This document shows positions 25,216 through 36,324 of a stretch of 64,000 nucleotides of DNA, one piece after another; positions within the stretch are counted from its first letter, which is position 1; every line of letters begins with the position of its first letter. The stretch is from Paenibacillus cellulosilyticus (GTDB lineage: Bacteria > Bacillota > Bacilli > Paenibacillales > Paenibacillaceae), in the NCBI RefSeq assembly GCF_003182255.1, contig NZ_QGTQ01000038.1, positions 1-64,000 of the forward strand, read 5' to 3'. The notes under the pieces are model-generated. The model was not told the origin of the DNA, did no database searches, and saw only the letters and a list, made by a program, of their open reading frames with translations. The translations under genes were made by a program, and so were the position numbers.

Positions 25216-25719
25216 TTGCGTGTGCTCGGCATAGATCCCGGGATAGCGATTGTGGGATTCGGATTTGTGGATAAGGACGGACATAAGCTCACGCCTGTGC
25301 AATACGGATCGATTGAGACAAAGGCAGGAACGCCGCAGGAGAAACGCCTCATACAGGTGTATGAATCGGCAGGAGCGCTGATGGACAAATACAAGCCGGA
25401 CGAAGTTGCGGTCGAGAAGCTGTTTTTCAACCGTAACGTGACGACGGCTTTTGCTGTTGGTCAGGCACGTGGGGTTATTATATTGGCGGCAGCGCAGCGC
25501 GGTCTCCCCGTTGCAGAATATACGCCGTTGCAGGTCAAGCAGGCTGTTGTTGGTTATGGTAAGGCAGAGAAGCGGCAAGTGCAGGAGATGGTCCGCATGT
25601 TTTTGAAGCTAAGTAGCGTACCGAAACCCGACGACGTGGCCGATGCACTTGCTGTCGCGATTTGCCATGCGCATTCCGTCGTGCTGACGAACAAATTGAA
25701 CGGGGTGCCGAAATTATGA
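25216..25719 (+). CDS. ruvC: Holliday junction resolvase RuvC
   Basis: A 167-residue RNase H-fold endonuclease that cuts Holliday junctions with RuvAB. Catalytic acidic residues are visible: Asp7 (LGIDPG), Glu67 (VAVEKLFF) and the Asp pair in KPDDVADALA. TTG start with AAGGGAGAGGA upstream. Its presence is notable because B. subtilis uses RecU instead and lacks ruvC. Its stop overlaps ruvA (ATGA). Confidence 0.95.
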   Translation: MRVLGIDPGIAIVGFGFVDKDGHKLTPVQYGSIETKAGTPQEKRLIQVYESAGALMDKYKPDEVAVEKLFFNRNVTTAFAVGQARGVIILAAAQRGLPVAEYTPLQVKQAVVGYGKAEKRQVQEMVRMFLKLSSVPKPDDVADALAVAICHAHSVVLTNKLNGVPKL

Positions 25720-26339
25720 TCGATTTTCTAAAAGGTCCAGTCGTCCACTGGGATTCGGAGTACGTTGTACTCGATGTGAGGGATGTCGGCTATCGGGTGT
25801 TTACGCCGAATCCATATGCGTTCGCTCGGTCGAGTGATCCGGTAACGGTGTTTATTCATCATCATGTCCGCGAGGATGCGATCCAGCTGTTCGGCTTCGC
25901 TTCGCGTGACGAGCAGACGATGTTCCGCAAGCTGCTTGAGGTATCCGGCATAGGTCCTCGTGTAGCGCTTGGCGTGCTAGCGGGCGGCAAGCCTGAAGCC
26001 ATTGTAGCGGCTATCCAGCAGGAGAACATCAACTTCTTGACCAAGCTGCCTGGCATCGGCAAGAAAACGGCGCAGCGAATGATTCTTGACCTGAAGGATA
26101 AGCTCGGCAATGCGCCGCTTGCATTCGGGGCGGACGCTTCGGCATGGGTCACTGAGGATAGCGCTAAATCCGACCAGAAGATAGGCCCGTGGGCGGAAGC
26201 TCGCGAGGCACTGGAAGCGCTGGGCTATACGGGAGCAGAGCTTAATAAAGCCTATGAAGGCTTGCGTGAGTCGATTAAGCCGGACGAGTCGGTGGATTCG
26301 CTTATGAAGCGGGCTCTGCAGCAGCTGTTTAAGGGGTAA
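25716..26339 (+). CDS. ruvA: Holliday junction branch migration protein RuvA
   Basis: A 207-residue DNA-junction-binding protein that loads RuvB. N-terminal OB fold (FLKGPVVHWDSEYVVLDVRD), two helix-hairpin-helix motifs (KLLEVSGIGPRVALGVLA and KLPGIGKKTAQRMILDLKDK) and a C-terminal RuvB-contacting domain after an acidic linker. Start ATG 25716 overlaps the ruvC stop; an upstream frame extension was rejected. Confidence 0.96.
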   Translation: MIDFLKGPVVHWDSEYVVLDVRDVGYRVFTPNPYAFARSSDPVTVFIHHHVREDAIQLFGFASRDEQTMFRKLLEVSGIGPRVALGVLAGGKPEAIVAAIQQENINFLTKLPGIGKKTAQRMILDLKDKLGNAPLAFGADASAWVTEDSAKSDQKIGPWAEAREALEALGYTGAELNKAYEGLRESIKPDESVDSLMKRALQQLFKG

Positions 26340-26364
26340 TGGTAAGCGGAAGGAGGAATGACCC

Positions 26365-27372
26365 ATGGATGATGATCGCATCATATCCGCTAACTTGATG
26401 ATGGATGAGCAGGCTGTTGAATTGAGTCTTCGTCCCCGCTATTTGGCTGAATATATCGGTCAAACAAGCGTAAAGGAAAACTTGAAGGTATTCATCGAGG
26501 CTGCTAAGATGCGCAAGGAAGCGCTCGATCATGTACTGCTGTACGGACCACCTGGTCTAGGCAAAACGACGCTGTCGAACATTATCGCTAACGAGCTTGG
26601 CGTTAATCTGCGCACGACATCAGGTCCAGCGATCGAACGTCCAGGTGATCTCGCGGCGCTTCTGACGAATTTGCAGGAAGGCGACGTTCTGTTCATTGAC
26701 GAGATTCATCGATTGAATCGGTCAGTAGAGGAAGTACTCTACCCAGCGATGGAAGATTTCGCGCTCGATATTATGATCGGCAAAGGACCAAGCGCGCGAT
26801 CCGTTCGGCTTGATCTGCCGCCGTTCACGCTGATCGGCGCAACGACTCGAGCAGGGCTCTTGTCCGCACCGCTGCGAGATCGTTTCGGTGTCGTCAGCCG
26901 ACTTGAATTTTACAAGACAGACGAGCTGGCATTCATCGTCTCTCGCGCCTCTGAAATTCTCGGCGTTAGCATCGTCGGCGAAGCATCGACGGAGATTGCG
27001 CTCCGTTCACGGGGGACACCGCGTATTGCGAACCGGCTGCTGAAGCGCGTGCGTGACTTCGCGCAGGTTCGCGGTGACGGTATCATTACGCATGAGCTTG
27101 CCCGCTCTGCGCTGGAGCTGCTCCGTGTCGATCCGATGGGACTCGATGCAATTGACCACAAGATGCTTCGTGCCATGATCGAGGGCTTCCGCGGCGGCCC
27201 GGTCGGCCTTGATACGATCGCAGCAACGATCGGCGAGGAAAGCCAGACGATTGAAGATGTATATGAGCCTTACTTAATGCAGGTCGGCCTGCTACAGCGA
27301 ACGCCTCGTGGTCGTATTGCCACGCCGCAGGCATATCGCCATCTCGGCATACCAGTACCCGGCGATTCGTAA
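26365..27372 (+). CDS. ruvB: Holliday junction helicase RuvB
   Basis: A 335-residue AAA+ motor for branch migration. Walker [10 protein letters not shown] at residues 61-69, Walker [10 protein letters not shown], sensor and arginine-finger stretches ([19 protein letters not shown]), and the C-terminal winged helix with [18 protein letters not shown]. Ribosome site GGAAGGAGGAATG. Follows ruvA by 25 bp. Confidence 0.97.
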   Translation: MDDDRIISANLMMDEQAVELSLRPRYLAEYIGQTSVKENLKVFIEAAKMRKEALDHVLLYGPPGLGKTTLSNIIANELGVNLRTTSGPAIERPGDLAALLTNLQEGDVLFIDEIHRLNRSVEEVLYPAMEDFALDIMIGKGPSARSVRLDLPPFTLIGATTRAGLLSAPLRDRFGVVSRLEFYKTDELAFIVSRASEILGVSIVGEASTEIALRSRGTPRIANRLLKRVRDFAQVRGDGIITHELARSALELLRVDPMGLDAIDHKMLRAMIEGFRGGPVGLDTIAATIGEESQTIEDVYEPYLMQVGLLQRTPRGRIATPQAYRHLGIPVPGDS

Positions 27373-27428
27373 CGAATCGCCCCCGGGTCGGTAACAGCAT
27401 GCAATAAGGAAGGAGTGCTTTTCACAAC

Positions 27429-29513
27429 ATGTCTGCTAAAAGAACCAAAGTCAGAAACCGTGTATTCGGCGCTATTTTGTCAGCTGCATTGCTGTTGACT
27501 GTCTCCGTATGGCAGGAATCGCCTTCTGCCGGTGCGGCAGTCCCCAAGTTGGATAACATTCGTGTTGCTTTGTTTATCGAAGCTACCGGTAAATATCGTT
27601 TGAATACTGCGACTGCGTCTTTCTCATCAACAGGCGGGCTCAAGATCGGTATGCGGACGACTTCCGCAGTCGAGAACTGGTTGACAGCCGGTAAAGACCC
27701 TGTGCGTTTCGCAGTCGACGACTATAAAGTCAAATTGATTGAGACGACAGATTTCAATACAGCGTTGTCCGTCGCGAAGCGGGTGCAAGCGTTAGGCGGA
27801 TCGGCGGTCGTTACTACGATTTCGAAGAGTGGGAAGTCCTATTACGTCGTATTAGAGGGCAGTTATAGTGCGGCTGCTGACGCAAAGACGGCAATGGATA
27901 AGTGGACGAAGGACAGCTCGATTGCTTCGTTGATGGGTTCACTCAAAGCATCGTTAACGGGTCCGCTCCATTTAGAAGGCGGAAGTTACACGACAGAGGC
28001 TGCTGCACGCAATGCGGTTCAATTGTTCAGCAGCGCAGGCATTGATGCTTATCCCGCCATTCGTAAGGCAGGTACATACAGTGTTATGGTTGGAGCTGCA
28101 GCCGATGCAACGGCACTTGCAGCCGTAAAGACGAGTGCAAGCAAGGTCTCGGGAGCGCCTACGCTTCGTGAGGCAGATGCGTCTACCCCTTATTTGCTCC
28201 TTCGTGATGACAATACGATTTCCGGTACGGCGAAGCAGACATACCCATCTTATTCGTTCCCGGCTAGCAGCGCGAAGGTATGGGTGTCTACGGACGGCGG
28301 CACAGGAATTAAGCTGCAGGAGAGGAGCAGCCGGACTTACCGCGGCTCCATGGAGGTAAGTGCCTACAATGGCAAAATGGCGGTTGTGAATGAGCTGCCA
28401 TTCGAGCAGTATTTGTATTCGGTTGTTCCTTCCGAGATGCCTTCGTCTTGGGCTAGTGAGGCGCTTAAGGCACAAGCTGTGGCAGCACGGTCCTATGCGC
28501 TCTATCAAGGAATGGGCTTCGGTATTGCGCATGTGAATGATACGGAGCTCAGCCAAGTTTATAGCGGGATGGATACGGAGAAAACATCGACGACAGAGGC
28601 TGTCAATGCAACAGCAGGGATGGTCGCGATGTATAACGGTAAGCCGATCGAAGCATTGTTCTCTTCGAATGCAGGCGGTCAGACAGCAGACGCAACCGAG
28701 ATTTGGGGCAACGCCGTTCCATACTTGAAGTCGGTGCCAAGTCCGGACCAGAGTGCAGAGAACGGTCTGATGCAGTGGTATCGGGTTGTTGTACCTAGCG
28801 GTGCCGTCGGCTATATTCGTGAGGATTTGTTGGACGATACAGGTCGCAAGAATGCAGTTGGCGCGACAATTATGATTACGAATGCCGATGGTGTGAAGGT
28901 ACGAGATAACCCTGTCATTAATGATGCCATTGCGTTGGTTGATAAGCTGGCGAGAGGAACGGAAGTTGTTCTGATCGAACAAACGGTCGAGTCGAACAAA
29001 ATGTCATGGGTGCTCGGACCTTATACATCGGATGTGCTTCAGAAGTCTTCGGGGTGGACCACGGCGATCCGTACACTCGATGCCGATTATGGTGAATCAG
29101 GTCGTGTTATCGGTATGAGCATTAACGGTTCCGCACTTTCGACGAAGTCTCCAGTCAACTATCGTACGCTGATGGGTGGTCTGCCGAGCACGCGATTCAC
29201 GATTGATGAGACGGCGCGTGTCCAAATTGCAGGCGCCAATGGCGCGACGAGCAAGCGTCCAGAGCAGTCCGGTTCATTGTACATTGCAGGTGCCAATGGC
29301 AAGACGACCGCATCCTCGAACTATTATGTTTTGAGTGGTGACGGTACAATCCGAGCTGCAACTGTAGAGCCGAAGTTCCGTTTTGTCGGCTATGGCAATG
29401 GACATGGTGTTGGCTTGTCGCAATATGGGGCGCAGGGGCTGGCACAACTTGGGTATGACTACGTCTATATCATGAAATACTACTATAATGGAATTACGAT
29501 CGAAGGACAGTAA
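27429..29513 (+). CDS. SpoIID/LytB-domain secreted protein
   Basis: A 694-residue protein with a signal peptide (about 1-37), two repeats resembling SPOR domains (about 95-155 and 175-240; SKSGKSYYVVLEGSYSAA), a SpoIID domain (about 305-440; NELPFEQYLYSVVPSEMPSS and AVAARSYALYQ), an SH3-like insertion (about 455-520) and a conserved C-terminal end (GYGNGHGVGLSQYGAQGLAQ). SpoIID-type proteins are lytic transglycosylases acting in engulfment or cell-wall turnover. It is 700 residues, about twice SpoIID, so it is a SpoIID paralogue and not SpoIID itself. Ribosome site AAGGAAGGAG. Confidence 0.82.
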   Translation: MSAKRTKVRNRVFGAILSAALLLTVSVWQESPSAGAAVPKLDNIRVALFIEATGKYRLNTATASFSSTGGLKIGMRTTSAVENWLTAGKDPVRFAVDDYKVKLIETTDFNTALSVAKRVQALGGSAVVTTISKSGKSYYVVLEGSYSAAADAKTAMDKWTKDSSIASLMGSLKASLTGPLHLEGGSYTTEAAARNAVQLFSSAGIDAYPAIRKAGTYSVMVGAAADATALAAVKTSASKVSGAPTLREADASTPYLLLRDDNTISGTAKQTYPSYSFPASSAKVWVSTDGGTGIKLQERSSRTYRGSMEVSAYNGKMAVVNELPFEQYLYSVVPSEMPSSWASEALKAQAVAARSYALYQGMGFGIAHVNDTELSQVYSGMDTEKTSTTEAVNATAGMVAMYNGKPIEALFSSNAGGQTADATEIWGNAVPYLKSVPSPDQSAENGLMQWYRVVVPSGAVGYIREDLLDDTGRKNAVGATIMITNADGVKVRDNPVINDAIALVDKLARGTEVVLIEQTVESNKMSWVLGPYTSDVLQKSSGWTTAIRTLDADYGESGRVIGMSINGSALSTKSPVNYRTLMGGLPSTRFTIDETARVQIAGANGATSKRPEQSGSLYIAGANGKTTASSNYYVLSGDGTIRAATVEPKFRFVGYGNGHGVGLSQYGAQGLAQLGYDYVYIMKYYYNGITIEGQ

Positions 29514-29558
29514 GAGCATTAAGGTCAAGCTGTTGATTGATCAGTTAGGACGGAAGCG

Positions 29559-30605
29559 ATGAACGTAGATTTGTTTGATTTTGAACTGCCAGAAGAGCTT
29601 ATCGCACAAACTCCGCTGTTAGAGCGGACAGGCTCAAGACTTCTTACGCTGAATAAGCAAACAGGTGCAGTAGGACACGGAACCTTCCTCGATATCGAGC
29701 AGATGCTTGGTGAGGGAGATCTGTTAATTCTCAACGATACGCGTGTACTGCCAGCTCGGTTAATGGGCATCAAGCAGGATACAGGCGCTAAGGTTGAGCT
29801 GCTGCTTCTGAAGGCGCTTGGCGATAATCGATGGGAGACGCTTGCGAAGCCAGCGAAACGAATGAAAGTAGGAACGGTCCTCGCATTCGGTAGTGTTGCC
29901 GATGGCAGCCCATTGCTGACAGCTGTCGTAGAAGAAGAAGGCGAGCATGGCGGCCGCGTTGTACGCTTCGAATATGAAGGGATCTTCAATGAGCTGCTCG
30001 ACCGACTTGGCGAAATGCCGCTTCCGCCTTATATTAAGGAGAAGCTAGAGGATCGCGAGCGTTACCAGACCGTATATGCGAAGCATGAGGGATCGGCTGC
30101 GGCTCCGACGGCTGGTCTTCATTTTACACAGGACCTGCTGGAACGGTTGAAGGACAAAGGTGTCCGTATCGGCTACATTACGCTGCATGTTGGTCTAGGC
30201 ACGTTCCGGCCTATGAGTGTTGATGCGGTTGAGGATCATGTGATGCACAGCGAGTACTATGAATTGTCGGAAGAAACAGCCCAGCAATTGAATGAAACCA
30301 AAGCGCGCGGGGGACGTATTGTAGCTGTGGGCACAACATCGGCGCGTACGCTCGAAAGCGTAGCGCAGCGGTTTGAAGGCAAGGAGCTGCAGGCTTGCAG
30401 CGGCTGGACAGATATTTTCATCTTCCCGGGCTATTCGTTTAAACTGGTAGACGCGCTGCTCACGAATTTTCACTTACCGAAGTCAACGCTCGTCATGCTG
30501 GTCAGTGCAATTGCTGGCAGGGAGCACATTATGGAAGCCTATCGTCAAGCGGTAGAACAGCGATATCGGTTCTTCAGCTTCGGTGACGCAATGTTTATTT
30601 ACTAA
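29559..30605 (+). CDS. queA: S-adenosylmethionine:tRNA ribosyltransferase-isomerase
   Basis: Adds the ribosyl group from SAM to preQ1-tRNA to give epoxyqueuosine. The 348-residue product shows the family stretches [38 protein letters not shown] and [11 protein letters not shown]-type ending (here [16 protein letters not shown]). Ribosome site GGACGGAAG. It precedes tgt as in B. subtilis. Confidence 0.96.
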   Translation: MNVDLFDFELPEELIAQTPLLERTGSRLLTLNKQTGAVGHGTFLDIEQMLGEGDLLILNDTRVLPARLMGIKQDTGAKVELLLLKALGDNRWETLAKPAKRMKVGTVLAFGSVADGSPLLTAVVEEEGEHGGRVVRFEYEGIFNELLDRLGEMPLPPYIKEKLEDRERYQTVYAKHEGSAAAPTAGLHFTQDLLERLKDKGVRIGYITLHVGLGTFRPMSVDAVEDHVMHSEYYELSEETAQQLNETKARGGRIVAVGTTSARTLESVAQRFEGKELQACSGWTDIFIFPGYSFKLVDALLTNFHLPKSTLVMLVSAIAGREHIMEAYRQAVEQRYRFFSFGDAMFIY

Positions 30606-30620
30606 AAAATATAATGATGA

Positions 30621-31793
<1,173 letters not shown>

Positions 31794-31808
31794 AAAGGAG
31801 GAGTTTGT

Positions 31809-32141
31809 ATGTATTTAGCAGCAGATACTGCCTCGAGCTCAGGCGGTGGCATTTGGGGTCTAGTACTCCCATTCGTACTCATGTTCGCGGTATTTTATTT
31901 CCTACTCTTGAGACCGCAGCAGCGCAAGACGAAAACGCGTAATGCGATGATGAACCAGCTGAAGAAGGGCGACAAAATCGCTACAATCGGCGGCTTGCAC
32001 GGCACGATCGTTGAACTGAACAACGATACGGTAGTTCTTCGCGTCAACGATACGGTCAAGCTCACGTTCGAACGCAGCGCAATTAGCAGCGTCCTGACAA
32101 GCGCGCCAGCGCCATCGGAGAAGCTGGAGAAGTCCGAGTAG
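31809..32141 (+). CDS. yajC: Preprotein translocase subunit YajC
   Basis: A 110-residue single-pass membrane protein, accessory to SecDF. N-terminal helix about 14-36 (IWGLVLPFVLMFAVFYFLLL), then the conserved RPQQRKTK and GDKIATIGGLHGTIVEL. Ribosome site AAAAAGGAGGAG. Its normal partners secD and secF are about 4.5 kb downstream. Confidence 0.95.
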   Translation: MYLAADTASSSGGGIWGLVLPFVLMFAVFYFLLLRPQQRKTKTRNAMMNQLKKGDKIATIGGLHGTIVELNNDTVVLRVNDTVKLTFERSAISSVLTSAPAPSEKLEKSE

Positions 32142-32153
32142 ACCACAAGACAT

Positions 32154-32192
32154 AAAAAAGGTTGAGCAGATTAATCTGCTCAACCTTTTTTT
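32154..32192. terminator. Bidirectional terminator between yajC and the PAP2 gene
   Basis: Perfect palindrome of 39 bp: A6 tract, GGTTGAGCAGATT / AATCTGCTCAACC, T7 tract. Serves both converging genes. Confidence 0.95.
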
Positions 32193-32215
32193 GCTTAAGG
32201 TATTCCTAATTTCAT

Positions 32216-33061
32216 TTATTTCACTTCTTCTCGTGCGAACAAACGGCTAGGCAGCGTGTCTGGAAGACGTAGAACGTTCACCTTCGCGAGTTTGATGCCA
32301 ACGACAGAAGCGAAAGTCGCGAGCATTAGACCGCCGCACATATCGATTAGCCAATGAATGCCCAGATAGAAGATGGAGAAGATCGTCAATACCGCGCATG
32401 TACAGACAAGAACGGCCCATTTCTTATTGCCAGACTTAACGGAAAGAATAGCAAGTGTTGTCAAGATCGAAGTATGCAGGCTTGGGAAGCAGTTATTAAG
32501 TCCCGACAGCGGACGATATTCCGTCTCGAATTTCGGGAAAGCCTCCAGCATAAGAAACCTTACGTTAGGATCAAAGGACCAGACTTCGTTGATCGGGAAG
32601 AACAGGAAGAATGGGATCGCGATGAGGTAATTAAGCATAATGGCATAGCAGGTCGCGTAGTACATTTCCTTCGATTTGCTTCGATACGAATAAACGCCGA
32701 TGGAAGCGATGATAAGTGCTTGCAGGCCGACAACATATAAAAAAACAAGTCCGGTCGTTAACGCCGAATTTTCAAATGTATGCTGTAGATTGGCAACGAA
32801 GCTGCCTTCAATGGATTTGAACCAATGTGTGAAATTGACGGTATAATCCATGTTTCGTTCGATTCGCATTTCACTCTTATTCAAGTACAATATGGCTAGC
32901 AGAGCGATGAAATGAATGAAATACCTCGGCGATAAAACTAAATTTTTCAGAAAATCCAATGCAACAGCAAACGGATTTCCAGCTACGCCGTATGTAAGAA
33001 GCGCGGTAACGACAATGGTTGTATAGATTGCTACGCTCCCCATATTGTCAAACAAAACCAT
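32216..33061 (-). CDS. PAP2-superfamily membrane phosphatase/transferase
   Basis: A 281-residue polytopic protein with about six hydrophobic helices. The second PAP2 motif is NNCFPSLHTS and the third is GIHWLIDMCGG, in which the usual HxxxD is kept; this form resembles the inositolphosphotransferase/Aur1-like branch (PAP2_3), which act on phospholipids or lipid carriers. The gene is inserted on the opposite strand between yajC and yrzE, where B. subtilis has no gene. Substrate is not inferable. Confidence 0.8.
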   Translation of the reverse strand: MVLFDNMGSVAIYTTIVVTALLTYGVAGNPFAVALDFLKNLVLSPRYFIHFIALLAILYLNKSEMRIERNMDYTVNFTHWFKSIEGSFVANLQHTFENSALTTGLVFLYVVGLQALIIASIGVYSYRSKSKEMYYATCYAIMLNYLIAIPFFLFFPINEVWSFDPNVRFLMLEAFPKFETEYRPLSGLNNCFPSLHTSILTTLAILSVKSGNKKWAVLVCTCAVLTIFSIFYLGIHWLIDMCGGLMLATFASVVGIKLAKVNVLRLPDTLPSRLFAREEVK

Positions 33062-33152
33062 GCATGATCCCCCTAATGACTTAATGCAGCAGCGAAGCCG
33101 AAAGTGCCTGCATTAGTATAACACAAAACTGGGGGACAATCGCAAACGTCAC

Positions 33153-33542
33153 TTATTTTCTCAAATTCACGCCGATCATGCCGCCGATGGCGCCAGCTGG
33201 AACGACGATAGCGAGCAGATTCCAAGTATGCGACGAGAAGCCTGCATTCACGGACAGGAAGCCAATCAGAATGATAATGAGGGCATATAAAAGGCCGAGT
33301 GAACCTCCGAAATACCAGCCTTTACGCCCCGAACGTCTGCCAGAAGAAAAACCGCCAGCGAAAGACGCGCAGCCATGTACAGTCATTGCATACATCGGAA
33401 GTAACGTTTCTTGCATGCTGCTGAGCTTCAAAATGAGCGATAGCAGCAGTGCGCCAACAGCCAGCCAGATACAGGCGGTTAATGCGCCGCCAAGCATAGG
33501 TGAAGAGACGCTTACCTTGGATACATTTTTAATTGAATTCAC
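33153..33542 (-). CDS. yrzE: YrzE-like TIGR04086 membrane protein
   Basis: A 129-residue protein with four hydrophobic segments (about 17-40, 45-70, 78-98, 104-125) and small-residue-rich turns (GCASFAGGFSSGRRSGRKGWYFGG). This matches the TIGR04086 family, which includes B. subtilis YrzE located between yajC and yrbG. In this window it is on the opposite strand to yajC. Function unknown. Confidence 0.8.
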   Translation of the reverse strand: MNSIKNVSKVSVSSPMLGGALTACIWLAVGALLLSLILKLSSMQETLLPMYAMTVHGCASFAGGFSSGRRSGRKGWYFGGSLGLLYALIIILIGFLSVNAGFSSHTWNLLAIVVPAGAIGGMIGVNLRK

Positions 33543-33745
33543 GAGTGATGTACCCCCCTTAAAATGGTATCGATCGAATGATGACTTACTTCCACTGTAT
33601 GGCTCTGTCCACCCATTTAGTACAAGCGCCTGCCGAACATTTGTTGTACTGCCATAAATTCGAACGTTGACGCAAGCATGACGGCTAAGGGTGAGGGTGA
33701 GAATACTTTTACAAGTCGAATACAGCGAAGAGGAGGGCGTTAAGT

Positions 33746-34471
33746 GTGGAAGCGGCAGAATTCGGGAGCTTATTCCTTCGAACGGTTCTGATATACTTCG
33801 TTGTTTTTATTGTCATGCGTTTGATGGGCAAGCGTGAAATTGGCAAAATGTCAGTGCTCGATCTCGTCATCTCGTTCATGATTGCGGAGATCGCCGTCAT
33901 TGTCATTGAGGATACGAAGCGTTCGATGTGGCACGGTATTTTCCCAATGGCACTGCTGATGTTGCTTCAAATTGTTATTTCCTATGTTACATTGAAGAAC
34001 CGTAGGCTGCGGTTATTGTTTGATGGCAAGCCGAGCATTATTGTCCAGAACGGTGAGCTGGATCGTCATGTCATGCACAGCGGGCGCTATAACCTTGACG
34101 ATCTGATGCTGCAGCTTCGAGAGAACGGTATCAGCTCGGTTAGTGAAGTGGAATTCGCCATTCTAGAGACGAGCGGTAAGCTGTCGGTTATTAAGAAGGA
34201 GGGTTCTTTGGGATCCTCCATCATGAATGACAAGTCACAGGAAACGAAGGACCCGATTTTCCCTAGTCGTTATCGGTTTGAGATGCTGCCTGTTCCGCTC
34301 ATTATGGATGGCAAGGTACAGGATAAAAACTTGGAGAGAATGGAGAAAACGCGTTTTTGGCTCAAAAATGAACTGCAGCAGCAAGGCGTTAATGACTTCA
34401 AGGAAGTGTTCTTCTGTACGATTGATCACCGCGGCAGATGGTATGTGGACACGAAGCGTGATCGTAAATAA
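33746..34471 (+). CDS. yrbG: DUF421 membrane protein (YetF/YrbG family)
   Basis: A 241-residue protein with three N-terminal membrane helices (FLRTVLIYFVVFIVMRLMGKREIGKMS) followed by two DUF421 soluble domains (about 95-150, KPSIIVQNGELDR; and about 185-235). YetF/YrbG proteins form gastight spore-envelope-related or germination-linked complexes in Bacillus, but the activity is uncertain. GTG start with GAGGAGGG. Its place between yrzE and spoVB matches B. subtilis. Confidence 0.85.
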   Translation: MEAAEFGSLFLRTVLIYFVVFIVMRLMGKREIGKMSVLDLVISFMIAEIAVIVIEDTKRSMWHGIFPMALLMLLQIVISYVTLKNRRLRLLFDGKPSIIVQNGELDRHVMHSGRYNLDDLMLQLRENGISSVSEVEFAILETSGKLSVIKKEGSLGSSIMNDKSQETKDPIFPSRYRFEMLPVPLIMDGKVQDKNLERMEKTRFWLKNELQQQGVNDFKEVFFCTIDHRGRWYVDTKRDRK

Positions 34472-34487
34472 TATCTCGAGGCTTGGC

Positions 34488-36071
34488 TTATTTGAATAAA
34501 CGGTTAATAATCGGGATGCGGAGAACGTCGTACCGATTTACAAAACCCGTGAGCAGCATGATGATGATATAGAGGACAATCCCGCCAACTGATGCAAGCA
34601 GCAGATTAAGTGCCTCATGCGGCAGCCATGCGCCTTTCATAAGCCAAAGTGCGAAGGCGCTCATGATCATCATCGCTGTCCCGACCTTTACAAAATCTAA
34701 TAATTTAATCCGATAGCCAACGAAGCGGGCAACGCTCCAGCCATGCAAAGCCGTAACAATAACGATATTTAAACAAATGGCAATGGCGGCTCCGTAGATG
34801 CCAAGCTCTGGCTTTGAGGCGAGCTGAATGATTAGGACAAGCTTTATGCCGGCGCCGATGAAGGTGTTCATAAGTGCCGTTCCTGGCTTTTCTAGTGCCT
34901 GAAGGGCAGCCTGCAAAGGCCCTTGCAAATAAATAAACATTCCAAACGGCGCAATGAGTCGCAGAAGCGGGGCAATGTCTGCATGATTGTAGATTAGTCG
35001 GCACAACGGTTCTGCGAACAGCGTCATGACAACAACGAATGGTGCGCCCGTCACTAGCGATAGCCGCAGCGATTGATGCATTCGGCGGTGAATAAGCTCA
35101 CGATCGCCTTTGGCGGCGGCTTCGGCTAAGGTTGGAATTAACGATACAGACAACGAATACGTAAGTGCTGTTGGAAGTAGTACAAGTGGAACAATCATGC
35201 CTTGCAGTGCTCCGTACTGCGAGGTCGCAACACCAATGGCAATACCGGCAGCGGCAAGGCTGCGATTGGTAAAAATGGTCTCGAGCAAATAAGACAGCGA
35301 TCCGACTAATCGACTGCCTGTAACGGGTACGGACAGATGGAGAAGTCGGCGCATAACAGGTGGTTCGGAAGGACGACGCTTATATAAGGTAGGAGGAGAT
35401 TTGACTTCCGTTTCTTGCTCATCAGCGATCGGCTGACGCCGACGATCTTTATAATAATGGTAAACCGTCACGCCGAGCCCTGCGATTTCACCTGCAACCG
35501 TACCGAGCATAGCGCCTGCCGCGGCCCATTCCAATCCATATGGAAGCAGAGCCGCTGCCAGCGTAAGTTGGAAGATGATCCGTATAATGGTTTCCGTCAC
35601 TTGTGAAGCCGCAGTAGGGATCATGTTATGCTTGCCTTGGAAATAGGCTCGGTATACCGAAGAAACCCCGATAATCGTAACGAGCGGTGTCATACATAGA
35701 AAGGTTTGATAAACCCGTGCATCGGGCAAAATATGTGATGATAGGAATGGTGCGAATAAGACAAGTAAGGCCGTAAGCGCTAAGGACAATGTAACGGTCA
35801 ATGTCATTGCCGTGCGGAAGATCGTCTTGACTCTTCGGGTGTCCCCGCGCGATTCTGCTTCTGCGATCCACTTCGCTACGGCAAGCGGAATGCCGCCGAC
35901 GACAATCGTCAGCATGACAGACAAGAACGGGTATCCAAGCTGGTAGATGCCGACACCTTCAGCTCCCATAATTCGTGGCAGGATAATGCGGGGAACGAAG
36001 CCGAGCAAACGATTGATTACGCCTGCCAGAAGTAAAATCATGGCACCCTTGATGAACGATTGTTTCGTCAC
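34488..36071 (-). CDS. spoVB: Stage V sporulation protein B (MOP flippase)
   Basis: A 527-residue polytopic exporter of the MATE/MOP superfamily, with about 14 membrane helices. SpoVB is needed for spore cortex formation and is thought to flip a lipid-linked precursor. Family stretches: LLAGVINRLLGFVPRIILPRIMGAEG and GVGIYQLGYPF. I chose the minus-strand GTG at 36071 because an AAAAGAGGGA ribosome site precedes it and the product then begins like B. subtilis SpoVB (MTKQSFIKGAMILLL); an upstream ATG at 36170 would add 33 atypical residues. It is convergent with yrbG. Confidence 0.88.
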   Translation of the reverse strand: MTKQSFIKGAMILLLAGVINRLLGFVPRIILPRIMGAEGVGIYQLGYPFLSVMLTIVVGGIPLAVAKWIAEAESRGDTRRVKTIFRTAMTLTVTLSLALTALLVLFAPFLSSHILPDARVYQTFLCMTPLVTIIGVSSVYRAYFQGKHNMIPTAASQVTETIIRIIFQLTLAAALLPYGLEWAAAGAMLGTVAGEIAGLGVTVYHYYKDRRRQPIADEQETEVKSPPTLYKRRPSEPPVMRRLLHLSVPVTGSRLVGSLSYLLETIFTNRSLAAAGIAIGVATSQYGALQGMIVPLVLLPTALTYSLSVSLIPTLAEAAAKGDRELIHRRMHQSLRLSLVTGAPFVVVMTLFAEPLCRLIYNHADIAPLLRLIAPFGMFIYLQGPLQAALQALEKPGTALMNTFIGAGIKLVLIIQLASKPELGIYGAAIAICLNIVIVTALHGWSVARFVGYRIKLLDFVKVGTAMMIMSAFALWLMKGAWLPHEALNLLLASVGGIVLYIIIMLLTGFVNRYDVLRIPIINRLFK

Positions 36072-36324
36072 GTGCTTCCCTCTTTTCAAAATAAGGACTT
36101 TATCCGGAATGAAACGACGGTACCGATTAGCGTTTGGTAACAGTCGATTCAGCTTGTGGAACAAGCTCATACTAATCCTTATGCAGACAACGAATAGCGC
36201 ATGTCCAATCCTTGTATAGAGCTTTTCTCATATTTCCCAGCAGGAGATTTTACGGGTTAAGGCGAATACAGAAGTGTTGCCCATCAATGGATTCGAATTT
36301 CGGCAATGGAGAGGAAGCGCGGCG

